Source: Diorhabda sublineata
Taxonomy: Eukaryota > Arthropoda > Insecta > Coleoptera > Chrysomelidae
Direction: 5' to 3'
Assembly (NCBI RefSeq): GCF_026230105.1
Contig: NC_079476.1
Span: 13,096,709 to 13,160,708, forward strand
DNA length: 64,000 nucleotides
Position 1 is the first letter of the stretch; each line of letters begins with the position of its first letter. A model generated the notes under the pieces. It was not told the origin of the DNA. It saw only the letters and a list, made by a program, of their open reading frames with translations, and did no database searches. A program made the translations under genes and the position numbers. This document shows, one piece after another, positions 1-10,787 of the stretch.

Positions 1-1
1 A

Positions 2-640
2 AAAAGATACTCATTAATGTTGGCATCTTCTTTAGCCATTTTACAAATATTTTGTGCATTCGGTATCATTATACCGTTTATGGAACCTATTTTCATAGCG
101 ACTGAAACGAAATTCAACAGTAGTCATTTACCTATAATTGCAGCTTCATTCAAAGTTATCGCTTGCATTGCAGCGTCGTTTATCGTGGAAAAATGCGGAA
201 GAAGACCACTACTTATAATTTCAGCAATGGGATCAGGAGTGCCTTTGTTGATACTAGGTTGTTTCTTCTATTTGAAATATATCGAATCTCCTCTAATCCA
301 CCAAATGCAATGGTTACCTTTAGCCTGTATTATAAGTTATATTCTTTTGTCATCTTTCGGAATATTTCTAATACCATTAGTAACTATTGGCGAGTTATTT
401 ACACCAGATGTTCGATCGACGGGTATATCTGTTGTATCTATAGTTTTTTCAATGTTATTATTTTTTTCGTCGGGTACTTATCCCTATATTGTTGAATATA
501 TAGGCATGCATTGGTGCTTATGGTTATACGGATCCTTAAGTTTATTATCCGCCCTAATTATTTACTTAATAATTCCGGAAACTAGCGGGAAAAGCATCAA
601 CGAAATACAAGTGAACATTAAAGCACTTTGTAATAAATGA
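2..640 (+). CDS. MFS sugar (trehalose) transporter, Tret1-like, C-terminal exon, 5' cut by window edge
   Basis: The reading frame is open from the window edge to TGA at 638-640, so this is the 3' part of a larger gene; the ATG at 17 is probably internal. The protein is very hydrophobic with about six membrane segments, matching TM7-TM12 of the SLC2/Tret1-type facilitators. Counting from that ATG, VEKCGRRPLL (residues 57-66) is the cytoplasmic (D/E)xxGRR loop between TM8 and TM9, GELFTPDVRSTG is the loop motif typical of insect sugar transporters, and PETSGKS (187-193) is the family's end-of-TM12 signature. The TM7 glutamine is present (Q10), but the usual QQxSG context is degenerate. The likely role is hexose or trehalose movement across the plasma membrane; substrate cannot be read from this half. 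A possible AATAAA lies at 1259-1264, which would imply a 3' UTR of about 620 nt. Confidence 0.88.
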   Translation, partial: KRYSLMLASSLAILQIFCAFGIIIPFMEPIFIATETKFNSSHLPIIAASFKVIACIAASFIVEKCGRRPLLIISAMGSGVPLLILGCFFYLKYIESPLIHQMQWLPLACIISYILLSSFGIFLIPLVTIGELFTPDVRSTGISVVSIVFSMLLFFSSGTYPYIVEYIGMHWCLWLYGSLSLLSALIIYLIIPETSGKSINEIQVNIKALCNK

Positions 641-3274
641 ATTCAATCGAGATTGATTGAGTTCTATAAATTATTATGGCAAATATTTTATCTTTCTATA
701 TAATTCATTGGGGTACAGAGATTGATCACTTACATCAATGTACTAATCTTCAAATACTTCAAACTTGTATAACACGAGGCCTTTTTTCAATTTCGGTTTT
801 TTGTTCTAAAACTAAATTACGTAGTGGTAGGAAGTGTGTCTGCGAATTCCCTTGCTATGCAACTGTCTCATTTCGGGCTCCTATCCCTGCGTCGTCGTCG
901 AAATACTATTGTTACTCTCGCTAAGTTGAAGGATGTAGAGCTGAGGATAAACATCGCTGTGTAATGTATCAATGACTGTGCTTCGAGACAATAATATATG
1001 AAATTGACCGTAGGTGAAATGAATCCACACACACTCCAGCAACAAACCAAAAAAAAATCGATTAAAATTTAACGGACGAAAATGATGTGTTTCTTTGCTG
1101 AAATCGAGTGAGAAGTCACCTACCTCAGATAACTATCACTATCATCTCCTTCAATTAATTGAGACTCTTCTACTAATGAAGAACATCAAGACGTTGTAAG
1201 AACCTACCTGAGCTTGCTGGTGATAGACTGTATATATGACTATACAAATGTTTTGGCAATAAAATCAGAGCTTTCGCTTAGTTTTTACAAGTTTCTCAAG
1301 ATTTGAATTTAAAACTTACCATAAATTATATGAATTCCCGACTCAGTGAACCAGTTGAGGTGAAATAATCAACAGATTATTCCTTGTTAATCTTAAGGAT
1401 TTGGAAATAATAACAAAATAGATTGATGCAAGTGTTCCCATTGAATTCATTATTTTATTAAGACATTAAATCTAGACTCAATCACTCACTTTGAAAATTA
1501 TTCATGTAAATATTGATAAGTTTAATTAGATGTCAGGTGTTGCTAGATTCTTCGTTATAAATTTTATCGATTGTCCAGAATGTGTGCATATTCTCTTTAC
1601 AAAAAAAAATAGAAAAATTCATGCTTTACATCCAATACTAAATTGTGCATACTATAATAGAATACAGAAACGCAAACTACAAATCCTAGAGGTTTGCTCG
1701 AAATATTGAAAATCTGCATGCCATAAAAGAGGCGAAACATAAGCAAAAATTTATCAAAAATGTTTTGATACGTGTAATCGACAATCAACTACTCTTACCT
1801 TTCGTTTGTAAAATAATTTTTGAGATTAGGTTATGTGAACCAAATTCATGGTTCACATACGATAATTTTCTTCTTATTTTAGTCAAGTAATTCATCAATT
1901 TCTTAACACTACGTATTTGATCAGGAGGACCAGTCAATTTACCTCCAATACAGCGGCTAGGTAAAATCAGTTTGATGTAACTATACAATATCTAATACAT
2001 CTCTGAAAAGAGTGGATGATGAATGTGATAAAATTCGGAATGATTAAGAATTTTTAATAAGTAGATCCTTAAAGTAAGGATTGGATTTATATATTGTGGC
2101 CAATGGCTATTATTTGGAGCATATTTCAAACAATAATGATTAAAAAGCAAGTTATATCAAATCATATCTGGTATCTGAAGTTTGCGTTTCGTGGACACAC
2201 TGTATATCTAGTCTAAGCAAAAAATGAAATAAGTAACTCAAATATAAATATATTTGTTTGTGTTTTGAAGCAATAGCTTCGTCAATGTCGATTATAATAC
2301 AAACAAATGTTACTGGTTGAAATATTTAGAAAACCAACTCGAGTAATTTCGAATTTTTTTCTTTTACCTCGTATATACCTATTTGTAATTATTAGTGGTC
2401 TAATGTTAGTCTCTGTGACCCAAATAAGATAAAATGATAAAGTGTATAGCCATAGATATGTTTTCAAGTAGGTATCAGAATTAAACAAAAAGATATTTTA
2501 TCTGCTTCAGGTCAAAAAATATCGAATTTAACTAAAAACTTTTTTAATTATTGAATATTGGCTCTAACAATGTATGATATAGTAGTATATTATAGCACTT
2601 TGAAAATGCATTAGCAATTTACATTTTCTTGGAGTGTAAATGTTATAAATAACTATTAAAGAGACCACATTGTTTTCTTAAAATTATATTTTCTCTTCTC
2701 AACAATAAGGAAACTATTTTACTGTGCTGAATGTCATCATGTAATCAAATGCGTGTGAGATGAACTATTCAGAAATACATTTTGAGAAAGTAATATATTT
2801 GTGAATTATCTAGATGAGAAAGAGAATGTTTTCTCAGATCAAGCGAGAGAAAAAAATGTATTGATATCTTCATGTGTGACAAGTACATTTTGGACAAGTG
2901 TTCTTATTGAATAATATTGAATTTTCATAGTCACGGAAAGAGAGCAACACTTTCTTCTGAATATTTTGTTTTATAATGTTTTATATTGAAAAGTTATACA
3001 GGAGAATTGAATAATTAAGAAATTAAATGTGTCGATAAATCGCAAGCTTGATAATATGTATTTAGAAATATTAATTTTTTTGGTTTCTTTGTAACGAATT
3101 TGAGGAATAGCTTAAGGTAGTGATTCATAGAATAGATAGAACTATAGATAAGAGAAAAGAAAATTATTTACAAAATTGAGAACAAGAATCAACCGAATTC
3201 ATAATAATATGACTGAAAAGAGACATTTGATGTGTTAATATATACAACGTGTGAATTATTATGAAAGATGATTA
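641..3274. other. AT-rich intergenic stretch
   Basis: The first part is probably the transporter 3' UTR. No gene is recognised. One minus-strand open segment (about 1797-1976) is bounded by an acceptor-like TATAG and a donor-like AAAG|GTAAGAG. Its predicted peptide contains GGKLTGPPDQIRSVKKL, which I do not recognise. Otherwise nothing is supported. Confidence 0.5.
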
Positions 3275-4057
3275 ATGAAAAAATATTTGGAACAACACAA
3301 AAAAATTAATATGGACAATTCTATCTATCTACAGACATCTATTGCAGATTCCGTCTATGAAAAACAGAATGTAGCTATTGCACTTGATATTGAAAGTGCT
3401 TTTGATACCCTGTCAAAATCAACAATACTTAAACTGAAAATACAGCATTTAAGGTAACATGTTCACTTTTAAATATATCTTAATAGATAGATCATTCCAG
3501 ATATCCACCAATAGCTAAATTTCCTTGAAATACTACCGAGATAATGGCGTATTCCAAGGATTGCTCCAACGCTCTTCATAATAGCCATAAATGATAAGAT
3601 ATCAAATCTTAATCAAAAACTCTTAATTCCGTTAACAATACAGCTTTAAGAAATTGCCTTGGAACTTTTACATACAGTCATGCTGAAAGCAACTAATCTT
3701 AAATCCAAAACTTTTATGGCTGAGATGAAAACTACTTCTCATGTCAAACTGTGCAAAAATATTTGCACATCCTGAGAATCCAGTTTACTGACTCTAAACT
3801 CCTGTTCCATCAATCCTAGTAATACTCATGACCAAAATAAAATCTGTCTGAGATAGCTTCTATTCCTACCTCATCCTGTCCTCTTTGAATAAAGCAACAA
3901 CCAAAATTTAATACATTTCTAAATTAGGAACGAATTAATTCTAATCACTATAATTTAATTTTGTATACTAAAGTATCTAAATATTAAATCCAAGGCTGGC
4001 AGAAGTTGTGCCTTAATTGAATTTCGCTAGCGTTTACACAGAAGAAAATTTACAATT
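3275..4057 (+). pseudogene. Jockey-like non-LTR retrotransposon reverse transcriptase, degraded (part 1 of a split copy)
   Basis: The open segment 3275-3457 encodes NVAIALDIESAFDT, the RT palm motif of Jockey-type LINEs (first catalytic Asp in hydrophobic-D-x-E-x-A-(F/Y)-D). After a frameshift, 3560-3613 encodes IAPTLFIIAINDKISNL, matching the family's QGSxLSxxLFxxAINDI block. Further frameshifted text encodes RNCLGTFTYSHAES, like the thumb region. Just before the hAT insertion, LNFASVYTEEN resembles the start of the RNase H domain (SIFTAE block). Stops and frameshifts are frequent and the YxDD block is not evident. The copy is interrupted by the hAT element at 4066 and resumes at 6986. Confidence 0.72.
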
Positions 4058-4065
4058 CATTAGAC

Positions 4066-6977
4066 CAGCGGTTCTCAAACTTTTTTAGTGACGGAACCCT
4101 TATGGAAAGCGAAATACTTGACGGAACCCTACAATAAAACAATAGTCTCTAAAAGTATATTCTTTATTAATAAGCATAATAAACGTAGAATGTAACATAT
4201 ACTTATTACTTACTTACATAACAAGTATAATAATAGAAATAGAAGATATTAAAAAAGAAAAAAAAATAACTAATGGGAGGTATGAAACTGTTTTTTATTT
4301 TTCATTAATTGGTTGATATCAGGTTTGATAGAAGACAGTTGAAGTCTCATATCAGGTTCGGCGTCCATTCTATTCCGGTATTTTGTTTTCGTGGCTGCAT
4401 AGGTTGAGAATCCTGTTTCGCACAAATATGTTGTTGGAAATGGAAGAAGAATATTCAGAGCCATTTTGGCAAGCATTGGGTATTCATCACGGATTCTGCA
4501 CCAATAATCATTGAGAGATGTCGTTTTGAACAATGACTCCATACTTGTGTCTGATGACATTTCTAAAAGAGATTCATATATCTCATTTGACATACTTTCG
4601 GGCTTTCGCAAGGTGGGTAAAAAAGGATTATGAATCCATGAATTCAGTTTCAATTTTGTATTCTGTTCTTCGGGAAAATACTTTTCAAAAGACGCGCGCA
4701 TCGAAGTGAGATATTGGACCAATTCTTCAAATACATCATCTTGAAACATTTCTGAGTCGTTATCGCTAACAAACTCACTGAATAACGTAAAGCTTTCTAT
4801 TTCTCTCTTACTAACGCAAATAATACAAAAATCTAATTTTCTTTTAAAGGCAGTTAGGTATTTTGTTACAGGCCTGGAACACTGTTGTCTGTTTACCTTG
4901 CAATGATAAATTTAATTCGTTCAGTTTTTGAAAGATATCCGCCATGAAAGACAGTCGGAACAACCAAGTTTTATCGGTTTTAAGTTCAAATAGCCTTGTT
5001 AAAGTTTTACCCCGAGACAGCCATCGCATTTCTGTATGGAGCAGCAGTGTTTTATGTTTGCTACCGTAATCTTCACACAATAATGAGAACAATCGGGATT
5101 GTAGTGGTCATGATTTGATAAAATTAATAATTTTTACCGCTTCATCCATTACTAATTTTAGGTTTGACGGCATTTGCTTCATTGCTAGTGTTTGTCTATG
5201 CAGGAGACAATGACTGGAACCACAATTAGGTGCTTTTTTTTGTATTCGTGACACGACTCCTGCTGTTTTACCCGTCATCGCCTTGGCCCCATCTGTACAA
5301 ATGTCAATGCAATCGTTCCAACTGAGATTATTTTCTTCAAAAAATATATTTATTTTAGTAAAAATTTCTTCTCCGGTAGTGTTTGTGGGCAACGGTGAAC
5401 ACATAAGCATGTCTTCTTCAAAAGAACTTTCATATGGATATCTCACGATAACCAGCAAGATAGCCAGACCAGCGACATCAGTAGACTCATCCATTTGCAA
5501 GACGAATCGTGTTTTTTGTAGACGTGTAACTAGCTCTTGTTTGACGTAGCTTGCCAGATCATGAATTCGACGTGAAACAGTATCGTTTGATAGTGGCACA
5601 GTAGAAAGATGCTCTGCAGATTTTTCATCAAGCATACATTTTGTTATGTCTAACACACATGGTTTTATTAAAATCTCAGCGATAGTTTGCGCTTCACCTT
5701 CTTGTGCAATGCGATAGCTAACTAAATATGATGTGTTTGTGACCTTTTCATTGATAGTTTGGGTTACTTGCATCATAGTTTTTTGACTTTCCATTAACTG
5801 TTCTTTTTTACGTACAAAAAATTCTCTATTCTTGTCTTTAGACTCGGGGTGTACAGTTTCTAAATGTCGGCGCAACTTGGCAGGTGCCACGGAACTATTA
5901 GGAAGCAGTTTACTACATAACATGCAGAGAGGTGAGCCGTTGGAATCAACAAATCCGAAACTGATATATAATTCATCATACTTCCTTTTTTTCGCCTTTG
6001 AAATCGTGGAACTTGACGTCGTTGCATCATTATCATCGATAATTGCTGTACACTCCGCGCATACTGCTTTTGAACATTCGGCTTCGTTAGAAGATGTTGT
6101 TGCAACACGTTTAACGCCTTTAAGTCAACGTTCCATTCTTCTTTATTAATAATTACTTGTCAGGGTGGTGGGGTCAAATTAACGCACGATCGTTACTGAG
6201 TAGAAGAGTTTAGTCCAAAGAAGATATGTACAAAACTGATACAATCAGAATACAGCAGTAGAACAAAAAAACCTTCGTTTTTAGCAAATAGGTACTTATC
6301 GCTCCGAACGCTTATCGTCGACTGACTCGAGTGTCGAAGCGCGGTCGTCGCTTTTATAGTCATAGCCTCGATCTCGAACATTCTTAAAAATACTCGAGTC
6401 GGCGCCTTTGATAAATAAAAAGCCGAAATAAAAATAGAAATACAAAAAATGCGGTGTAAACAATCTCGACTTGTTTTGAAGTTATATAGCCGAAAGTCGC
6501 TTGTTTACAACTATAGCGTCTAATCTCAGCGGCGGCTGTTATCAAAGTGACTGCGCGCTCACAAGTAGATATCGGCGGTCGGTTTTCATCAAGACAAAGG
6601 CTAAAGCGGCTTGCGGATCTCATCTGTGAGACATAAAGCATAAATAAATCACCTTAAACTTAAGTATTAAGTCTATTCTTTTTATCTAGGCCCGTGCCGT
6701 CCTGAATAAATATTTGGGCTACTGTAGAGATATATTTTTTTAATCTTCTGACTCTCGTATTTTGTACAGGGATCGGTGTAAGTAAAGAACTTGCAATAGG
6801 TTTGCCATAAAGTTTTATTGAAGAGCGGCGTGATGTTAAACTCTCCTCGTAAAATGCACTGTTTCAAATTAGAATGAAATTATTTTACTGTGCTGAGTGG
6901 CGACTGAGTTCTAAATTCTTGCGGAACCCCTACAGCGGAACCCTAGGGTTGCGCGGAACACACTTTGAGTATGGCGG
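4066..6977 (-). mobile_element. hAT DNA transposon (copy 1), inserted in a Jockey LINE
   Basis: The left end starts CAGCGGTTCTCAAAC (4066-4080). The right end (6963-6977) reads TTTGAGTATGGCGG, an imperfect inverted copy (10 of the terminal 14 bases agree). Flanking 8-bp target duplications are CATTAGAC (4058-4065) and TATTAGAT (6978-6985), differing by two C/T transitions, as expected for an 8-bp hAT duplication that has aged. Both ends carry subterminal CGGAACCC motifs: near 4093 and 4119 on the left, and near 6922, 6936 and 6953 on the right, with a short AACCCTAGGGTT palindrome at the right. The transposase is on the minus strand. The roughly 850 bases between its N-terminus and the right end contain only short open frames and look like the 5' untranslated region or promoter. 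Confidence 0.88.
4270..6126 (-). pseudogene. hAT transposase, ZBED5/SCAND3/FAM200-like, nearly full length with few lesions
   Basis: Reading from 6126 downward, the N-terminal part ends in a BED-type zinc finger: KYDELYISFGF, then CMLC and HLETVH as the Cys/His ligands. FVLQMDESTDVAG carries the first catalytic Asp and CTDGAKAMTGK the second conserved Asp block. GSSHCLLHRQTLAMK and TEMRWLSRGKTL (the Trp of the insertion domain) follow. The C-terminus has PTTYLCETGFSTY and NRMDAEPDMRLQLSSIKP, the hATC dimerisation region typical of ZBED5-like insect copies. Visible lesions are an in-frame TGA just below 5108 in the NFIKS-PLQSR segment, a frameshift near 4840-4860, and loss of a clear start codon at the N-terminus. 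The segments 5108-6126 and 4844-5092 share one frame. The order and domain content are otherwise intact, so this is a fairly young copy that is probably inactive. Confidence 0.88.
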
Positions 6978-6985
6978 TATTAGAT

Positions 6986-7230
6986 AAATATATCCCGTAT
7001 ATCAAGATGTTAATGACTCTATCAAACATCTGGCAAGCTTTAATGTTACTTTAGTCTGGTTACCGTCTGACACTATGTACGTATATATGTGGATATTGGG
7101 GTATCATATACACTGCGACCCAGACCCATATCTATTGTGTCCCCATCTAACACTAGAATATATGGGAATGAATTTGCGGGTCAAGCTGCAAAAGTAGCTT
7201 CGAAGTCGAGTATTGTACATCGTTGATTAT
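6986..7230 (+). pseudogene. Jockey-like LINE RNase H fragment (part 2 of the split copy)
   Basis: Immediately after the hAT target duplication, the plus strand encodes DSIKHLASFNVTLVWLPSD, matching the LINE RNase H strand that precedes WVPSH. After a frameshift, SPSNTRIYGNEFAGQAAK matches the PSHxGIxGNExADxxAK block. This continues the element whose RT lies at 3275-4057, so one LINE copy was cut in two by the hAT insertion. The catalytic Asp of the ADxxAK block is replaced by Gly, and stops and frameshifts occur. Confidence 0.72.
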
Positions 7231-8768
7231 ACTATACTTAGATTTATTAATAATGTCTTTGGAATAACGTTTTTCTGATAAGAACTCATCCGCTTATATT
7301 GGACTCTCAAGTAATGCTTATGAAGTAGGGAGATTATTTGAGAAAACTTGATAGTTTGCGACATGATTCGGAGGAATTCTCCACTGCAGCTGATTGAACC
7401 AGTTGGGGAAAAAAAATTTGTCGGAAGTCAAACCACAGGAAATTAAATTGGTAACATTATTTGAGGAAGCTCGAGTTCTCTTTTCAGTCATACAACATAG
7501 CATTTGCATGCTGAGTGTTCATAGAAATGCAGTTGAATAACAGAGGAAAATTTTTAAAAAATGTTTTGCAAAGTTTATTGAGAATTCTCGCAAGTTAAGT
7601 CTAAATTATGTTAAGGTTAATCAGTTTTGCATTTCTTTCTTTCTTGTCCAACTCTGAACAAGTCCCTGACTACACCTCAGGCGAGAGCTCTTGTAGTAAT
7701 TTTTATATCTCTATTGAACTGAGCCCACTCATTTCGTGGCATTTGATATGTTGGGACGCTACCAGTAAATCCTAATGAATACTGATAATCAAAACTATAA
7801 ATTTGAATAAAAATTTGCGAACTAAGACAAAAAGAGTTCCTGTTTTATTAGTTTTGCTTTCTGGAAAATTTACAAAAATAAGTTCCCATATTGTATAACC
7901 AATTAAAACTAGTCCATGAAATAGATTATTTTGTGGAATGAATGTTTAAATTTCACAATCACTTTGAAAGATACTGATATCATACATTCTTATTGAGAAC
8001 TTATATTCGGAAACACAGGCTATAGGAATAATATCCATTAAGAAAGTGAAAAGAATTTGATTTGATTGTGTAACATTCAATTCTATCTATTCTCCAGATA
8101 CCATTTCATTAGAATTGTCACTTTTTATACAAAACACTTAATTTAAAAACAAATAACAACTTTATTTACTTTATACGATTATAAGTTATAGATAAAATTA
8201 CGATCAAAATATTAAATCAAAATCTTAAATCAAATGGAGAACTAACATCAAAAAATATTTCTATAATACAAGTATATGTAATGGAATGAATGCTGATTTT
8301 ACAATGATTATTTTATGAAAGATTAACAAGTTCCAGGTCCGTAACTTGCTTATTATAGACAACTTCAATATATTTTGATAATAATTCAGGAATTGTAATT
8401 TTTTCTAATCAGTTTTCAATTTAACTCAATAAGCCTTGCAAAGACTTTGATGAAAGATCACAATGATAACTAAGGGTGCTTTTATTGCAAGGATCTCATT
8501 CAAATCCTGATAAAGTCTAGCTACGTTCCTTAGAATATCTTCTATATGCTTAGTCTTAACATATATCTTCAAACTTCATTTGAACAATTTGTTAATAAAT
8601 AAACTATGAAATAAGTAGAAACAGAACAGTATGGCTGTATACCTCCAGTATACCCCTAAAATTCATCTCCAACTAGATTTTACTATTTGAAAATTTGCTG
8701 ATCTTATAAGTGACAAGTAATGATGTAGTCTTTTAGAAAGTCATAGTATTTCCAACAAATTCAACGTA

Positions 8769-8772
<4 letters not shown>
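7231..8772. other. AT-rich stretch without a recognised gene
   Basis: Short open frames only (for example 7318-7509 minus) with no family match. The Jockey fragment may extend a little further, but I cannot follow it. The run leads into an (AT)n tract. Confidence 0.4.

Positions 8773-8838
<66 letters not shown>
8773..8838. repeat. (AT)n microsatellite
   Basis: An uninterrupted TA dinucleotide run of about 33 units. Confidence 0.95.
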
Positions 8839-8841
<3 letters not shown>

Positions 8842-9388
8842 GATATTCCGAAAATATGAAAAGCTATCGAATGTGTACCCCACACAACTTACTTCTATAA
8901 GAGATTATATGTTATAGAATTTGTATCATCCGCAGTTCTTAATTCTTCAAACTAACCTTCCACAATTTTAGATAAATCATTAACCGTAGATTGCAACTCA
9001 TTATTAATACTGAATTTATTTTCACATTCTTCTTTCACATAGCTAATATAACTAATAAAATGTTCTTTAATTGCTTCTTTCTATTTTACTATCTACTCAC
9101 TTGTAATTTAACACAGTTCATTTGAATACTCATTCCTTCATTTCCAAGATGAAAATCGACAGCTCAAGATTTATGGTATTGAACAGTTTTTGAAACAATA
9201 GGTGTGGCTGCTTGTACATTTGAGTTACTTACATCATTATTATCAAGAAATTACAAGTACATTGGAAAAATAACAATAGTTATTTCGTGTTCATCGGAGA
9301 AGTAATTTGACTCTCCATTATCCAACTTTAGCAATGACATAGTTGATGAACTACTCACTGAATGCGGATTAGTACCAAGTTAATAATA
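8839..9388. other. AT-rich spacer
   Basis: No coding potential or repeat structure recognised. It ends in the TA dinucleotide (9387-9388) that borders the mariner element. Confidence 0.4.
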
Positions 9389-10293
9389 CGAGGATGGTCC
9401 TGGCCTGACCTAGAGATGGCGGTAGCTGCTTGAAAAATACCGCTGTATTAGAAAGTACACTGTCTATACAGCATATGTTTTAAGTTGGTAGACGCCACGT
9501 TGTTTAGTATTTGTTTGGCAGCCATTAATAGTGAACGTTTTCAGTGAATTTGTAAACTTGGTCTTTGGTATGTACGAGTATATACTTTTATTTGAAAGGC
9601 ATTAGCTCAACAAATATGAAAGCTGAACTGGATTCTACTCAGGGTGAGACTTTCGTTATTAACAGAAAAATATTGCGAAGACCAGCGACCAAATGAGGTA
9701 CTGACTCCAGAAATGTTAAAGAAAATTCACAAAGCACGAGCTAGCAGACTTAGTAGACATTCTAAAACATCGAAATGAAGCAAAAACATTGTCGTAAAGA
9801 TGTTTCCATCGAATGTTTGGCAACGTTTCACAGAAATGAAGCCGAATAATCATGGATGAAACTTGGGTTCCTCACCCGAATAAAAAAAACGATCAAAATA
9901 ATGGACTGAAAAGGGAGAATCGGTTCCAAAGAAGGAAAAGACTGTTCCATTTGCAGGCAACGTCTTAGCGTCGTGGGTTTTTTGAGATGCGCGTGGGATA
10001 ATTTTCATTGACTACCATGCTAAAAGAAAAACTAGCAACGGCGAGTATTATGCGAAGTTATTTCAACGTTTGAGTGAAGAAATCAAGCAAAAGTGGCCTC
10101 ATTTGAATAAGAAAAAAGTGATGTTTCATCAAGACAATTCACTAGCTCACACATCCTTTATTGAAATAGCAAAAATTAATAAATTAAAGTTTGAATTGCT
10201 ACTTCGCGCACCTGATCGCCAGATTTAGCCCCCTCAGATTATTTCTGTTCCCAGACTTGAAAAAATGGTTCGTTGGTCAAATATTTTCCAACA
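9389..10293 (+). mobile_element. mariner transposon, 3'-truncated, with degraded transposase
   Basis: The left end reads CGAGGATGGTCCTGGCC after a TA dinucleotide. It is similar to both ends of the mariner at 50540-51088, so it is the terminal inverted repeat. The transposase, broken by stops and frameshifts, shows GISSTNMKAELDSTQGE near the N-terminus, then a jump to RPNEVLTPEMLKKIHKA. WTEKGESVPKKEKTVPFAG, FIDYHAKRKTSNGEYYAK, KKKVMFHQDNSLAHTS (HQDNAxxH block) and KFELLLRAPD follow. The text ends at about RWSNIFQQ (RFSNNE in the family), after which a Jockey RNase H sequence begins. No right terminal repeat is present. Codons upstream of the catalytic TMDETWV block are largely deleted. Confidence 0.85.
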
Positions 10294-10779
10294 ATGACCC
10301 CAATCAGAAGAGAATTTCCCTCTAGACTCAATAAGTTTACCCAATCTCACTTCGCATATACAGATGCATCCAAAACCACTGATGGAAAAGGCGGTGCATT
10401 GAACGTACAAAACAGCAATAAATGAAAAATTGTGTGATAATACTTTGGGTTCCTTCTCATATTGGCATAGGAGGAAACGAAGAAGCTGACCACACTGCTC
10501 GACAAGCAGTGCTTAGTGAAACCGTGAATAAAGTGCAACTGGTAGTGTGGAATGATTTGACATCACTACTTAAATAAAAGTGCAAAAACTGTAACAAAAC
10601 GAGTGGCAACCATTGAAATCGAAACTACGCGATGTGAAACCCGAAGTGACATCCTCGTTGCAGTCGATCAGCGAAAGAACACTCCAAGTTAAATTAATTA
10701 GGTTACAAATAGCCCACACTCTGTAAAACACCTAATAACTGACTGCCCAAATCAAGACAAGACAATAACCTTAAACATA
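10294..10779 (+). pseudogene. Jockey-like LINE RNase H domain (second copy, part 1)
   Basis: The plus strand encodes SHFAYTDASKTTDGKGGA (first catalytic Asp of RNase H, YTDGSK block), then after a gap ILWVPSHIGIGGNEEADHTA (WVPSHxGIxGNExAD block, complete with ADHTA). A later frame holds EWQPLKSKLRDVKPEV and ERTLQVKLIRLQIAHT, the usual C-terminal region after RNase H. Several frameshifts and stops are visible. The 5' edge abuts the truncated mariner directly. The text runs into the target duplication of the second hAT at 10780-10787 and resumes after 13045. Confidence 0.8.
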
Positions 10780-10787
10780 CTATAGAA

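Noticed and set aside
5283..5549. Plus-strand frames over the hAT transposase
   Set aside because: Antisense shadows of the transposase.
6193..6867. Three minus-strand frames near the right end of hAT copy 1
   Set aside because: They lie inside the element's 5' non-coding region and have no motif.
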